From: DAOTUB01 sp034437455
Lineage (GTDB): Bacteria > Chloroflexota > Anaerolineae > B4-G1
Assembly (NCBI GenBank): GCA_034437455.1
Contig: DAOTUB010000002.1
Location: 6,081-70,080 of the forward strand
Length of the DNA: 64,000 bases
Reading direction: 5' to 3'
This document shows positions 8,442 through 16,979 of this stretch, one piece after another. Both the position numbers and the translations under genes were made by a program. Under the pieces are notes generated by a model. That model did not search any database and had not been told where the DNA came from. It saw nothing but the letters and a program-made list of their open reading frames with translations. Position 1 is the first letter of the stretch. Each line of letters begins with the position of its first letter.

Positions 8442-9500
8442 TTATTCCGTTAGCCCTGCGGCCAACTTGGCTCCTGCCAGCGTGTTCCACATCAGCATCG
8501 CGATGGTCATCGGCCCCACGCCGCCCGGTACAGGGGTCAGGAAACCGGCGACCTCGTTCACTTCGTCAAAGTCGACGTCGCCCACCAGCTTGTACTTGCG
8601 GTAGAGCGGGATCATCTCGCAGGTCACATCGTCCGGCACTTGATCCTTCAGGTAGGCTTTGTCGTGTTCAGCGCAGTATTCGCCCATCCTACGGCGACCA
8701 CCTTTCTTCGACTCGTCCTTGCGATGAGCGATAAAGGTCTCGCCCGTGGCGGCGCAGGTGTACTCCTTGTCGGCCGGGTGCTCGACCCAGACCCGGTTAA
8801 TGCCGACGTCGATGACTGCCGCGCCCGGTTTGACCCAATCGCCCTTGACCATCTCTGGGCGGCCCACGGCGGCGATGAGAATGTCGGCGCGGCGGCACGT
8901 GCCGGGCAGGTCCTGGGTACGAGAATGGCAGATGGTGAGTGTGGCGTTGCGGTGCAGCAAGAGCATCGAAACCGGCAGACCCACAATGTTGCTGCGGCCC
9001 AGCACCACCGCCTCTTTGCCCTCGATCTCGACCCCGGAACGGACCAACAACTCGATGCTTCCCGCCGGCGTGCAGGGGACAAAGAGCGGCTTGCGCCCCT
9101 TCATCGAAAGCCGCCCGATGTTGATCGGATGGAATCCATCCACGTCCTTCTCCAGGCTGATGGCGCTGAGAACCTTTTCCTCGTCCAGATGCTTGGGCAA
9201 GGGAAGCTGCACCAGGATACCATGGATCGTGGGATCCTCGTTCAATCGCGCCACCAGGGCATCAACGTCCTCCTGCGACGCATCCTCGGGCAGATGCTCG
9301 CCGATCGAGTGAAAGCCGCACTTGGTGCACGTCTTTTGCTTGGAGCGGACATACGCCTGTGAAGCGGGATTCTCACCCACCAGCACCGTCGCCAGTCCTG
9401 GCGTGACGTTGTGCTTTTCCTTCAACTCGGCTACTTCGGCCTGAATCTCCTCATAGATCTGATTCGCTATCGCCTTACCATCAATCAGTTGCGCTGTCAT
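8442..9500 (-). CDS. folD: Bifunctional methylene-THF dehydrogenase/methenyl-THF cyclohydrolase with an unusual insertion
   Basis: A 352-residue FolD, converting methylene-THF to methenyl-THF and formyl-THF (reversibly). The YVRSKQK active-site lysine lies near residue 54, the ILVQLPLP motif near 95-102, the Rossmann GRSNIVGLP near 168 and the PGGVGPMT terminal motif near 325. Typical FolD proteins are about 285-300 residues. The excess is a 65-residue block (residues about 238-303, DNA 8592-8789) placed between DVGINRV and KLVGDVDF; it is basic and contains cysteines at about 249, 276 and 294. The ATG has AGGAGGAAC upstream. It lies between acsE and hdrC, as expected for the methyl branch. 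Confidence 0.95.
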   Translation of the reverse strand: MTAQLIDGKAIANQIYEEIQAEVAELKEKHNVTPGLATVLVGENPASQAYVRSKQKTCTKCGFHSIGEHLPEDASQEDVDALVARLNEDPTIHGILVQLPLPKHLDEEKVLSAISLEKDVDGFHPINIGRLSMKGRKPLFVPCTPAGSIELLVRSGVEIEGKEAVVLGRSNIVGLPVSMLLLHRNATLTICHSRTQDLPGTCRRADILIAAVGRPEMVKGDWVKPGAAVIDVGINRVWVEHPADKEYTCAATGETFIAHRKDESKKGGRRRMGEYCAEHDKAYLKDQVPDDVTCEMIPLYRKYKLVGDVDFDEVNEVAGFLTPVPGGVGPMTIAMLMWNTLAGAKLAAGLTE

Positions 9501-9550
9501 AGTTCCTCCTCACTCCTTACGGACTATGAAATACGTATTCCGTTTTATAG

Positions 9551-9678
9551 CAGCAATTCTAATTTTGTAGCCGCGCTTCGCGTACGCGATAGCGCGTGCA
9601 TTATGCTGCATAAAACATTCTGCGCGATATGGAAATCGCGGCTACAACTCTCGTTTTCTTCCATAATTGGAATTGCTG
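9551..9678. mobile_element. MITE (128 bp) with 9-bp target duplication
   Basis: A non-coding element beginning cagcaattctaattttg and ending in its imperfect inverse, caattggaattgctg-like. The internal arms tgtagccgcg and cgcggctaca pair as well. It is flanked by a perfect 9-bp direct repeat gttttatag at 9542-9550 and 9679-9687. The right duplication contains the acsE stop codon, so acsE is intact. It is closely related to the element at 46728-46848. No transposase is encoded. Confidence 0.88.
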
Positions 9679-9681
9679 GTT

Positions 9682-10605
9682 TTATAGACGCAGGTACGAG
9701 TCCGTATAGATGACCTTGTTCAAAAGCACCTGCACCGTCTTCCAGACGTCCGCCTGCTGCGGATCGGACATGTCCACGTCTTCGGATTGCAACTCCTCCA
9801 TCGCCTCCACCCGGTCATACAGCTTGACCAGCAATTTATTGAGCGGCGTGCTCTCGTCCCGCTCATTGATCACGCGGATTAACTCCATCAAGTCTTTGTC
9901 GAGAGGATCGGCGATAAGCATGTCGATGCCAGCGCCCATCAACATCACCATATACGTCTGGTTGAGCAGCGGGCGCATCTCGTTGGGGACAGCGTTGGAG
10001 ACGTTCGAAAGCCCAGCGTTGGTCAGTGGGGGCGGGTCCCAGGCGAACTTGAGCGTGCGCACCGCCTCGATGCATTCTGGGCAGTATTCCTGGCAGCCGG
10101 ATACGGTGAGCGCCAGCGGGTCAATGATCAGATCATTGATGGGAAAATCAAGCTCCAGCATATACGGGATCAGCTTTTCCAGCGCGATGGTCACGCGCTC
10201 GTCGGCGCCGACCGGGATCATGCCCTCGGCCATCGTCAGTGCGACCAGCTTGGTGTTGTACTTTTTGGCCACGGCGGGCACCGTGGTCAACCGCTCTTCG
10301 CGCGCGTCGGTGGAGTTAATGATAGGCTGCGCCTTGGTCACCGTCTCACAGGCCGCCTCGATGGCCGCCAGGTTGGTGGTATCAAAGACCAGCGGCACGT
10401 CGACCACCTCCTCGACGGTCTCGACCAGCCAGGGTAGAATCTCGTGCCCGCGCTTTTTCTGCGGGCCAATGTTGAGGTCCACCGCGCTCGCCCCGGCGTC
10501 CACCATGCGCACCGCCAGATCCTGGAAGAACTTGGCGTCCCTGTCGGCAACAGCCTTCTTGACCTTGGGGGAAATGATGTGAATGTTTTCGGCAATAATG
10601 TACAT
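9682..10605 (-). CDS. acsE: Methyl-THF:corrinoid/iron-sulfur protein methyltransferase
   Basis: A 307-residue pterin-binding TIM-barrel protein of the AcsE/MetH-pterin class, which passes the methyl group from methyl-THF to the AcsCD corrinoid protein. Visible family blocks are MVDAGASAVDLNIGP near 32-46, FDTTNLAAIEAAC, PIINSTDAREER and GLSNVSNAVPNE near 205. The length is slightly above the roughly 262 residues of Moorella AcsE because of a C-terminal helical tail. ATG at 10605 has GGAG. It is downstream of cooC, with only 43 bases between. Confidence 0.92.
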   Translation of the reverse strand: MYIIAENIHIISPKVKKAVADRDAKFFQDLAVRMVDAGASAVDLNIGPQKKRGHEILPWLVETVEEVVDVPLVFDTTNLAAIEAACETVTKAQPIINSTDAREERLTTVPAVAKKYNTKLVALTMAEGMIPVGADERVTIALEKLIPYMLELDFPINDLIIDPLALTVSGCQEYCPECIEAVRTLKFAWDPPPLTNAGLSNVSNAVPNEMRPLLNQTYMVMLMGAGIDMLIADPLDKDLMELIRVINERDESTPLNKLLVKLYDRVEAMEELQSEDVDMSDPQQADVWKTVQVLLNKVIYTDSYLRL

Positions 10606-10648
10606 ACTGACTATCTCCTTTTCTATGGTAATTGGTTACGCCAATCTA

Positions 10649-11428
10649 TCACTCGACTAATATTTTCTGTGCTAACTCGCGCACAGCTTGATACACCGCC
10701 GTCTCCTCTGGCAATTCCACCAGCGGCCGACCGGTGAACTCGAACTCAGCCATGGCCGCGTCATCTGACACTGTGCCCAACAAATTGAGCTCCTTCTGCT
10801 CCACGGCCTGGACCAACGGCGCCGGCATCTCGCCCCGCAGCCGGTTGACGACCAAATAGATGCGGCTCACGCCGATCTCCAACTCGGGCACCATACTTGC
10901 CATGTGATGCGCGGTGACGAGTCCACGCTGCGTCGGATCCGTCACCAGCAGCAGAACGTCCACGTCGCGGGTGGTGCGACGGCTGAGATGTTCCATCCCG
11001 GCCTCGTTGTCGATCACTACATAGTCGTACTGCTTCTCCAGCCGGTCCACGATCACGCGCAGCATCTGGTTGGCCGCGCAGTAACAACCCGGACCCTCGG
11101 GCCGCCCCATCACCAGCAAGTCTACCCGCTCTCCCTCCGTCAGCGCCATCTGCACCTGATAGTCCAAATAGTCCTGCTTGCTCATCCCGCCGGGCATCGA
11201 GCTAGCCAACGCGCTGCTGGACTGCGCCATATCGAGCATATCCTCGCGGATGTCGCCGACGGTTTCCTCGATCTCCATTCCCAACACCATGTTGAGATTA
11301 GTGGCAGGGTCGGCGTCAATGGCAAGGATAGAGCCGCTCCGTTCCTCGACCAGATAACGGATGAGGAGCGCAGAGATAGTGGTCTTGCCAGTGCCGCCTT
11401 TGCCCGCTAGGGCAATGGTTTTGGTCAA
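10649..11428 (-). CDS. cooC: CooC-type nickel-insertion ATPase for CODH/ACS
   Basis: A 259-residue MinD/ParA-like ATPase. The deviant Walker A is GKGGTGKTT at residues 9-17, AIDADP follows near 36, and CYCAAN near 113 is the CxC metal-binding motif that defines CooC/AcsF proteins; DNEAGMEHLSRR is the switch region. These enzymes deliver nickel to the C-cluster of CODH and/or the A-cluster of ACS. The start is TTG at 11428 behind GGGAGGAATTGAA. It lies between acsE and the HNH pair. Confidence 0.93.
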   Translation of the reverse strand: MTKTIALAGKGGTGKTTISALLIRYLVEERSGSILAIDADPATNLNMVLGMEIEETVGDIREDMLDMAQSSSALASSMPGGMSKQDYLDYQVQMALTEGERVDLLVMGRPEGPGCYCAANQMLRVIVDRLEKQYDYVVIDNEAGMEHLSRRTTRDVDVLLLVTDPTQRGLVTAHHMASMVPELEIGVSRIYLVVNRLRGEMPAPLVQAVEQKELNLLGTVSDDAAMAEFEFTGRPLVELPEETAVYQAVRELAQKILVE

Positions 11429-11481
11429 TTCAATTCCTCCCTGGTGTTCGTAAGTACAATCTCATCAGGCATTCCCTAGAT

Positions 11482-11913
11482 TCAATCGTCATCAGGTGGA
11501 TGCAAGCCCATGGCCACCCAATATCGACGTAATTGCACTATCTGAAGCCGATTCATGCGCAGAGCGATGATAGTTGCTCGGCTCACAGCAGTAAGACCAA
11601 TAACCTGAGTACCATCCTCACTCCAGGTGAAATGGCGGCTCCAGACCTGGCGGTGCGGATGATAAAGAGAAACCTCCTCGCCACTCGTAGGATCGAGAGC
11701 GATCAGACGCGCTGCCTTGTGCCGATTGCAAGTTGGACAACTGAGACAAAGATTATCCGCCTCCGTCTTGCCCCCAGCCGAACGGGGGATGACGTGCTCA
11801 ACCTCGAACGTGACCCCCATCAATGCTTCGGCGCTACGACAATACGCACAACGTCCGCGAGCTGCGTTCAGCACATGCCGCCGCAGTTCAGCGGGGACAT
11901 AAGAGGAACTCAC
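11482..11913 (-). CDS. HNH endonuclease family protein
   Basis: A 143-residue small HNH nuclease: a first zinc pair CAYC near residue 22, the EHVIPRSAGG catalytic strand-turn near 39-48, and CPTCNRHK near 59-66. The start is GTG at 11913, overlapping the stop of the upstream gene by four bases (GTGA), so the two are coupled. Such small HNH proteins with a small partner recur in cyanobacteria and Chloroflexota as I recall; the function is undefined. It interrupts a run of acetyl-CoA pathway genes and has no evident link with them. Confidence 0.85.
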   Translation of the reverse strand: MSSSYVPAELRRHVLNAARGRCAYCRSAEALMGVTFEVEHVIPRSAGGKTEADNLCLSCPTCNRHKAARLIALDPTSGEEVSLYHPHRQVWSRHFTWSEDGTQVIGLTAVSRATIIALRMNRLQIVQLRRYWVAMGLHPPDDD

Positions 11914-12284
11914 TCCTCTTTCCTTTTGTACAGGTTCAGTGTATATAAAGCCCTGGCCTTGAGCAACGCTATTTGATCCACCTCGGCGAGCAGCACGTCT
12001 AATCTTTGCTCCCCATTTTTCGTCAACTTTCCCTCGCGATTCTTGCGCAGCAAATCGTTCAACTCCTTCTGACGACCCGAGGCAATAACCACATCAGCCA
12101 ATACCTGTAACTCTGTTTCCTCCATTCCCCCCAGAGGCCATAATTCAGTCTCGACAGTTTCAGGACGGCTGCTACGCAAGACGGCGCGCAAGCTGTGTAA
12201 CAGGTTCTCCGCCAATTCGACCTGATCATCCAGAGGCAATCTTTTCGCCGCGCTCATCACTTCCGACAATGACATTGCACTCAC
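11910..12284 (-). CDS. Small partner of the HNH protein (function unknown)
   Basis: A 124-residue helical protein. It opens with SLSEVMSAAKRLPLDDQVELAENLL, a pattern seen in small antitoxin-like or addiction-module proteins (alternating hydrophobic helix ending in LL). GTG at 12284 sits close behind GGGGAGGAG; an ATG three codons later is an alternative. Overlap with the HNH gene implies coexpression. It could be a regulator or antitoxin for the nuclease, but nothing in the sequence proves this. Confidence 0.65.
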   Translation of the reverse strand: MSAMSLSEVMSAAKRLPLDDQVELAENLLHSLRAVLRSSRPETVETELWPLGGMEETELQVLADVVIASGRQKELNDLLRKNREGKLTKNGEQRLDVLLAEVDQIALLKARALYTLNLYKRKEE

Positions 12285-12337
12285 TGCTCTCCTCCCCTGG
12301 ATAGATAATTACTTGTCGCATCGCTCAACCTCCCAGC

Positions 12338-14293
12338 CTACCGCCCTTCAAACAGCGCCGCCACCGACGGGAACTGAGCCTCATCCGTGTGCGGGAGGAA
12401 CATCGCCGCGTTGAACTCGTCGAAAAACGTGTTATCCGCCGAAAGCTCCAGATAGGTCATCATCTGTCCCTTCTCGGTCACCTGCTCCCGCATCCCGCGC
12501 GAAAGGAGCGCCATGTACGCCCCGCGCACCGAGGTGTTGCCCAGGAAATGAAAGTTATCGTAGGGTTTGTCGGGCAGCATGCCGATCTGGATCGCCTTCT
12601 CCACGTTGAGATGCTGGCCAAAGGCCCCGCCGATGAGCACCTCCCCCACGTCCGCCATGGTCAACCCCACGCTGCGGGCCAGGATCGAGAACCCGGCGTA
12701 GATGGCCGCCTTGGCCCGCATCAGATTCTCGATGTCCACCTTCGTGATGACAATATCCTCGCCGGTGGCGGTCTCTTCGGCCCAGGCCACCACGTACTCT
12801 GACCCGTGATCTCCCTCCCGTACCCGCTTCGTAGGCAACTCCAGCTTGACGTTGCCGCTCTTGTCCATCACACCGGCGACGAACATCTCTGCCAGGAGCG
12901 AGATCAGCCCAGAGCCACAGAGACCTCGCGGTTTTTCCTCACCGATCACGCGATGGGTGGCTTCATACGTCTCCGGATCGATCCAAACCTCTTCGATGGC
13001 GCCAGCGGTAGCGCGCATTCCGTGCACCACCCCGGCCCCTTCAAAAGCCGGCCCGGCGGAGCAGGCGCAGGCGATGAGCCAGGTACAATCTCCCAGCACC
13101 ATCTCTCCGTTCGTCCCGATGTCCACGAACAGCGATAGCTCCTCCATGTCGCACATCTTGGAACTGACCACGCCCGACGTGATGTCGGCCCCCACGTAGG
13201 AAGCAATGCCAGGCAGGCAGTCCACCGGCGCCTCCGGGTTGATCTCCAGGCCGATCTCGTGGGCCGGGAAAGGAGGGAACTGGTTGACGACGGTGATAAA
13301 GGGCATCAGACGAATGGACTCGGGTGGGACGCCGGTGAAGAGGTGGATCATCGTGCTGTTACCCGCCACCACCGCTTTATAGATCTGGTCGGTACGAATC
13401 CCTCGCTCCTGCGCTGCCTGATTCAGCAGCCGGTTGAGCGTCTCCATGACCAGCCCTTGCAACTCCTCCAGGCCGTTCCCTTTGGAGGCATAGATGATGC
13501 GCGAGATGACGTCCTCGCCTCGGGCGATCTGCCCGTTGTAATCGGCCTTCTGGGCCATCACCTCGCCGCTGATCATGTCCACCAGCCAGACCACGTTGCT
13601 GGTCGTGCCGATGTCAATCGCCACTGCCCACAGACTTTCCAGGTGTTCCCCAGGCAGGACGTCTATCAGGCGAGGCGCAGTCCCGTAGAGGCCTACGCCA
13701 CTATGGGGCGGGCCATCGGGACGGTTCCAGGCGTCCAACTCGACCACCACGGTGACCGTCCACTCCCCCTCTCGCAGCGCCCGGCCCAGCTTGCGCAGCA
13801 CCAGCAGAGAAGCCTCCAGCCCGCGCAGATCGTAGCGACGGACCAACGCTCGTTGCAGGCGAGACCAGTCGTCGGTCTGTTCCTGCAAAGAGGGCGGCTC
13901 CAGGGTGATGGCATACTTGCGCAACGGTTGGTCGTGCAGATCGTAGGGGAAGGGCAGCTCGACCTTCGCCGCCCGCTTGCTCTCTTTCAGTCGCCGCTCG
14001 ATCTTTTCCTGCGGCGGGATGAGAACGACGACGTCCCCCTCGACGACGGTCTGGCAGGCCAGCGCGTAACCGGCCTCCACGTCCGCGGGGGAGAGGCGCT
14101 GAGTCGAATGCCTCCGCACCTCCGCCCCGCAGGCGTCTTGAACGATAACCGCACAGCGACCGCAGCGCCCCTGCCCGCCGCAGGGCATCTGGATGTCCAC
14201 ACCCCCCTGCTGAGCAGCGTCGCTCAGGAGCGTGCCCTTAGCCACCTCCACCTCGCGGTCGAGGGGTAAGAATCGAACTTTACAGATCTTCAT
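12338..14293 (-). CDS. acsV: RACo-like reductive activator of the corrinoid/iron-sulfur protein
   Basis: A 651-residue protein with an N-terminal [2Fe-2S] ferredoxin domain (CGGQGRCGRC at 38-47, fourth cysteine near 80), a linker, and a C-terminal ASKHA-type ATPase domain (AIDIGTTSNVVWL near 226, FVDIGTNGEM, LCGSGLISL, LIGGAFGQHLNVEKA). This architecture is that of RACo/AcsV, which uses ATP to reduce inactive Co(II) corrinoid protein back to Co(I). A family A repeat at 13680-13712 adds PPHSGVGLYGTAPR in frame in the linker region before the ATPase domain. It is placed directly downstream of acsC, its likely partner. Confidence 0.93.
   Translation of the reverse strand: MKICKVRFLPLDREVEVAKGTLLSDAAQQGGVDIQMPCGGQGRCGRCAVIVQDACGAEVRRHSTQRLSPADVEAGYALACQTVVEGDVVVLIPPQEKIERRLKESKRAAKVELPFPYDLHDQPLRKYAITLEPPSLQEQTDDWSRLQRALVRRYDLRGLEASLLVLRKLGRALREGEWTVTVVVELDAWNRPDGPPHSGVGLYGTAPRLIDVLPGEHLESLWAVAIDIGTTSNVVWLVDMISGEVMAQKADYNGQIARGEDVISRIIYASKGNGLEELQGLVMETLNRLLNQAAQERGIRTDQIYKAVVAGNSTMIHLFTGVPPESIRLMPFITVVNQFPPFPAHEIGLEINPEAPVDCLPGIASYVGADITSGVVSSKMCDMEELSLFVDIGTNGEMVLGDCTWLIACACSAGPAFEGAGVVHGMRATAGAIEEVWIDPETYEATHRVIGEEKPRGLCGSGLISLLAEMFVAGVMDKSGNVKLELPTKRVREGDHGSEYVVAWAEETATGEDIVITKVDIENLMRAKAAIYAGFSILARSVGLTMADVGEVLIGGAFGQHLNVEKAIQIGMLPDKPYDNFHFLGNTSVRGAYMALLSRGMREQVTEKGQMMTYLELSADNTFFDEFNAAMFLPHTDEAQFPSVAALFEGR
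13680..13712. repeat. Palindromic repeat family A, copy 4, in frame inside the RACo gene
   Basis: The sequence gtcccgtagaggcctacgccactatggggcggg, read on the minus strand as PPHSGVGLYGTAPR. The GH5-like gene at 37481 carries APRSGVGPCGTMPR from the same element in the same frame, although the two host proteins are unrelated. Confidence 0.8.
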
Positions 14294-14316
14294 TGCCGGT
14301 ACGTTGTTGGCATACT

Positions 14317-14402
14317 AATAGACTAGTAAATTGGTACATGGGCAGATTGGTGAGAGAGCAATCTACCTGCCCCAAAGGCGTCCCAATTTACCAATCTACC
14401 AG
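14317..14402. repeat. Intergenic palindromic repeat, family E, copy 1
   Basis: The stretch between acsC and the RACo gene is made of gtaaattggtacatgggcag facing ctgcccc...caatttaccaatctacc. The inverted arms could form a long hairpin in the transcript. A related block is at 16741-16846 between acsB and acsD. It separates cistrons of the corrinoid protein operon. Confidence 0.6.
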
Positions 14403-15752
14403 CTATGCCGCACTCCACAACTTCAGGTAGCCGGCCAGATCCACCGCCTCGCGCGGTCCGACCTGGATCTCCCAGCCCGGTAATTCCTCTTCCAGCTCGC
14501 CCAGCAACACCGATACGTGACCGGGGATGATGATCTTTTTGTGCCCCAGCTTGCCCTCGACGCCGGTCGTCTTGACCGACTTGGCGATGCGCTCGGCGTC
14601 AAACTTGCCGGCGGCCCAGGCGGTGAGCACGCTCATGCCCTCCGCGTCGGCCACCAACAGCCAGCCCGGCATTCCGCTTCCGTCCACCTCGTTCGCCACA
14701 GAGAAGTAGGTGATGGAGAAGTTGGTGGTGACCAAGAGCGGCGAGTCGGGCTTGGGGTCGTTGATCTCATAGATGCCCGGTTGTACCTGGATCGGCTTTT
14801 GCGGATCGGTATAGATATTTGTCCGCAGCGCCAGCAGTGCGTAGGCCGAGGCTGGCGTAAAGGTATCCAGGACGACGAAACCACCGTACTTGGCGATCTG
14901 CTGACCGGCCAGCATGGCCTCCTCGGTCGGGTCGGCTGCGCCATCGCCGGGGAAGGTGATGATGGGATACCCCAGCGGGCGAAAGTTCTCCTTGAGCGCC
15001 AAACGGCGCAACTGCGTCAGCGTGACTAGCGTGCCGCTGGCGTCGCGCACGCCGGGATCCAGCACGATGTCCTCCACGCCGGCTCCCTTGATCTTTTCCG
15101 TCAGATCAGCCAGTTCGTCCAGCGAGTCGGCGCGGACGACGACGGGGATGTCTGCCTCCTTGCCCAACGCGGCGATCTGCTCCCAGTTCTCGGGGGTGGC
15201 CGTGTAGAGAAGCGGGCGAGCGCCGTCAGCCGCTTCGAGGCCCGCCTTGAGCAGATCCACGTCAGAAGCGACGAGGATCAGCGGACGCTCGGTCGCCTCC
15301 TGCACTGCGCTCACCGCAGCGACAAAAGCGCCGGCGTCGCCAGAGGCCGCCTCGACCGCGATGCCATCCAAAAAGAGGTCCATTCCAACATAATCCACCG
15401 AAAAGTCCATCGCCGCGCCAACTTTCTTTTTGATCTCCTCGACGGGCGTGGTATCTTTCACGCGCACAAAAATGCCCGGCTGGTGGAAAAAGGTCTTTTC
15501 GTGGCGAAAGAGAACGGTCTCGTTGCCCACCTCGACCTTGTGCCCCGGCCCTTCCACCGTAACCAGACGGATGGGCGGAGCCGCCGCAGCCGCCAGTTGC
15601 GCCTTCGCCTCGTCCGAGACGTAGGGGCAAGTCGCCAGTTCCGCCTGCTTGGCCGCCAGCTTCATCGCAAAAGCCAGGCAGGTGGGAAAACCACACTCCT
15701 TGCAGTTGGTCTTGGGCAAGAGTTTATAGATCTGTAATCCTGTCAATGCCAT
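14403..15752 (-). CDS. acsC: Corrinoid/iron-sulfur protein large subunit
   Basis: A 449-residue gamma subunit of the CoFeSP methyl carrier. The N-terminal [4Fe-4S] motif CKECGFPTCLAFAMKLA lies near residues 17-33 with a further CPY cysteine near 42, followed by a TIM barrel (VEDIVLDPGVRD near 216) and a C-terminal B12-binding region. The open frame extends upstream to 16526, but ATG at 15752 is right: GGAGGAGAAACC precedes it and the protein starts at the conserved MALTGLQIYKLLP. It accepts the methyl group from AcsE and delivers it to AcsB. Eleven bases separate it from acsD. Confidence 0.96.
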   Translation of the reverse strand: MALTGLQIYKLLPKTNCKECGFPTCLAFAMKLAAKQAELATCPYVSDEAKAQLAAAAAPPIRLVTVEGPGHKVEVGNETVLFRHEKTFFHQPGIFVRVKDTTPVEEIKKKVGAAMDFSVDYVGMDLFLDGIAVEAASGDAGAFVAAVSAVQEATERPLILVASDVDLLKAGLEAADGARPLLYTATPENWEQIAALGKEADIPVVVRADSLDELADLTEKIKGAGVEDIVLDPGVRDASGTLVTLTQLRRLALKENFRPLGYPIITFPGDGAADPTEEAMLAGQQIAKYGGFVVLDTFTPASAYALLALRTNIYTDPQKPIQVQPGIYEINDPKPDSPLLVTTNFSITYFSVANEVDGSGMPGWLLVADAEGMSVLTAWAAGKFDAERIAKSVKTTGVEGKLGHKKIIIPGHVSVLLGELEEELPGWEIQVGPREAVDLAGYLKLWSAA

Positions 15753-15763
15753 GGTTTCTCCTC

Positions 15764-16726
15764 CTACTTTTCCATCAACTGGTCGACGAATGCCTTGACG
15801 CGCTTTACCGTCTCGGGGTGTCGCAGAACAAGGATATCGGCTCCAGTCTCGATAAGGGCCGTCGCCGTCAGGGTCTCCCAGAGGACGGCCCGCTCGCGCC
15901 AATCGCCCCACGCTTCCGGCACGCCCTCCCCGACCTTGGCCTCCTTCTGTCGCCAGGCCTCGTAGCCGGGAGTGACGAGCATGGGCTGTTGCGTGATCTT
16001 GTCCCCCTGGAGAGCCGCGAGGCGCAGCCGCTCCATCACCGAATAGCCGTACTCCATCCCATACCCCAGACCGGCCGTCGTGGGATCCATCAGGATGCGC
16101 TCCAACGGCAACCCCATGTCGGAAATGAGGATGATCATCTGCTTCGACAGGTTGACGTCCATCGGCGTGCGCGAGTTCACCAGATGATCGTGGGCCAACG
16201 CTGCCGCGACGATGGTGCGATAGTTCTTCTCCTCGCAAAGGCCCAGCACCACCCGCTCGCCAGCCGCCTCCTCGGCCACAGCCACGAGCAGTTCGTTGTC
16301 GGCGTCCACTTGCCCAGGACCAAAGACCAGCAGCGGCAAGCCAGTGGCCTCCAGTACCGCGCGGGTAGCGGCCCGGGCGTCCTCGGCGGTTGTGGGGGTA
16401 TCCCCATTTTTCGTCAGGCTCAACTGCAAGAGAATCAGGTCCGCTCCAGCCTCTTCGGCGGCCTTTGCCCAGGCTGTCGGGTCGTTTGCCGCGTCGCCCC
16501 AGGCTTCCAGCAGGAGCGGCGACCAATCGTCAGGCTTCCGGTCCGCGATCTCGATAGCGATGCGCGGTGGGTTGGGAATCTCGCCCTCAAAGTGGAGAAA
16601 GGGAAGTGTGGTCTCGCCGCCAATGGTGACGGTGTGACTGCGGGTGCCCCCATCATCGGCGGTGGCCCCCAGCGTGATCTCGCGTACACTTCCTGTCCAT
16701 TTTTCCACAGGAATTTCAACTACCAT
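15764..16726 (-). CDS. acsD: Corrinoid/iron-sulfur protein small subunit
   Basis: A 320-residue delta subunit, a TIM-barrel partner of AcsC. It starts MVVEIPVEKWTGSVREITLG with ATG at 16726 behind AGGAGG; an upstream ATG at 16768 lies inside a repeat and is unlikely. Family blocks are LLQLSLTKNGDTPTT, MDPTTAGLGYGMEYGYSVMERLRL near 225 and ADILVLRHPETV near the end. The promoter at 16863-16891 makes this the first gene of an acsD-acsC-RACo transcript. Confidence 0.95.
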   Translation of the reverse strand: MVVEIPVEKWTGSVREITLGATADDGGTRSHTVTIGGETTLPFLHFEGEIPNPPRIAIEIADRKPDDWSPLLLEAWGDAANDPTAWAKAAEEAGADLILLQLSLTKNGDTPTTAEDARAATRAVLEATGLPLLVFGPGQVDADNELLVAVAEEAAGERVVLGLCEEKNYRTIVAAALAHDHLVNSRTPMDVNLSKQMIILISDMGLPLERILMDPTTAGLGYGMEYGYSVMERLRLAALQGDKITQQPMLVTPGYEAWRQKEAKVGEGVPEAWGDWRERAVLWETLTATALIETGADILVLRHPETVKRVKAFVDQLMEK

Positions 16727-16740
16727 GTATATCCTCCTAA

Positions 16741-16846
16741 AAGTTGGTAGATTCGTAGATTGGTACATTAGTAAATTGGTACATTGGTAAATGGGTCGCT
16801 ACCACCAAATGTACCAATTTACCAGTTTCCCAATCTACCCACATGT
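16741..16846. repeat. Intergenic palindromic repeat, family E, copy 2
   Basis: Multiple ggtacattggtaaatggg-type units facing ccaaatgtaccaatttaccag. It lies in the leader of acsD downstream of the promoter at 16863-16891, so it would be transcribed as a strong stem immediately before the ribosome site. Confidence 0.6.
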
Positions 16847-16862
16847 TGACTCAACATCCACC

Positions 16863-16891
16863 AGCATAGCACCGAACCGATCAACGGTCAA
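16863..16891 (-). promoter_or_regulatory. Promoter of acsD
   Basis: On the minus strand, -35 TTGACC (16886-16891), a 17-base spacer and -10 TATGCT (16863-16868). The predicted start is near 16856, giving a leader of about 130 bases that includes the family E repeat. Confidence 0.6.
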
Positions 16892-16905
16892 GTGATGATC
16901 ATCAC
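16892..16905. promoter_or_regulatory. CRP/FNR-type palindromic operator before acsD
   Basis: The perfect 14-base palindrome GTGATGATCATCAC abuts the -35 box; its centre is about 42 bases upstream of the predicted start, the class II activator position. It matches the NTGAT-N4-ATCAN plan of the CRP/FNR family. The regulator is unknown. Confidence 0.5.
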
Positions 16906-16937
16906 ACCTGGCGGATGATGTTTCATCTTGGGTCAAC

Positions 16938-16973
16938 CGTCGAGGGCGTCGGCCATTTCCAACGCCCTCGACG
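16938..16973. other. Stem-loop just after acsB
   Basis: A 12-bp perfect stem (cgtcgagggcgt / acgccctcgacg) with a 12-base loop, seven bases beyond the acsB stop. On the minus strand it is not followed by a T-run, so it may stabilise the acsB 3' end rather than terminate transcription. Confidence 0.55.
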
Positions 16974-16979
16974 TTTATT

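Noticed and set aside
15753..16526. N-terminal extension of acsC to 16526
   Set aside because: It overlaps acsD in another frame. The conserved start MALTGLQ at 15752 has a strong ribosome site.
16938..16973. Intrinsic terminator after acsB
   Set aside because: The stem is strong but has no T-run on the minus strand, so it is kept only as a stem-loop.
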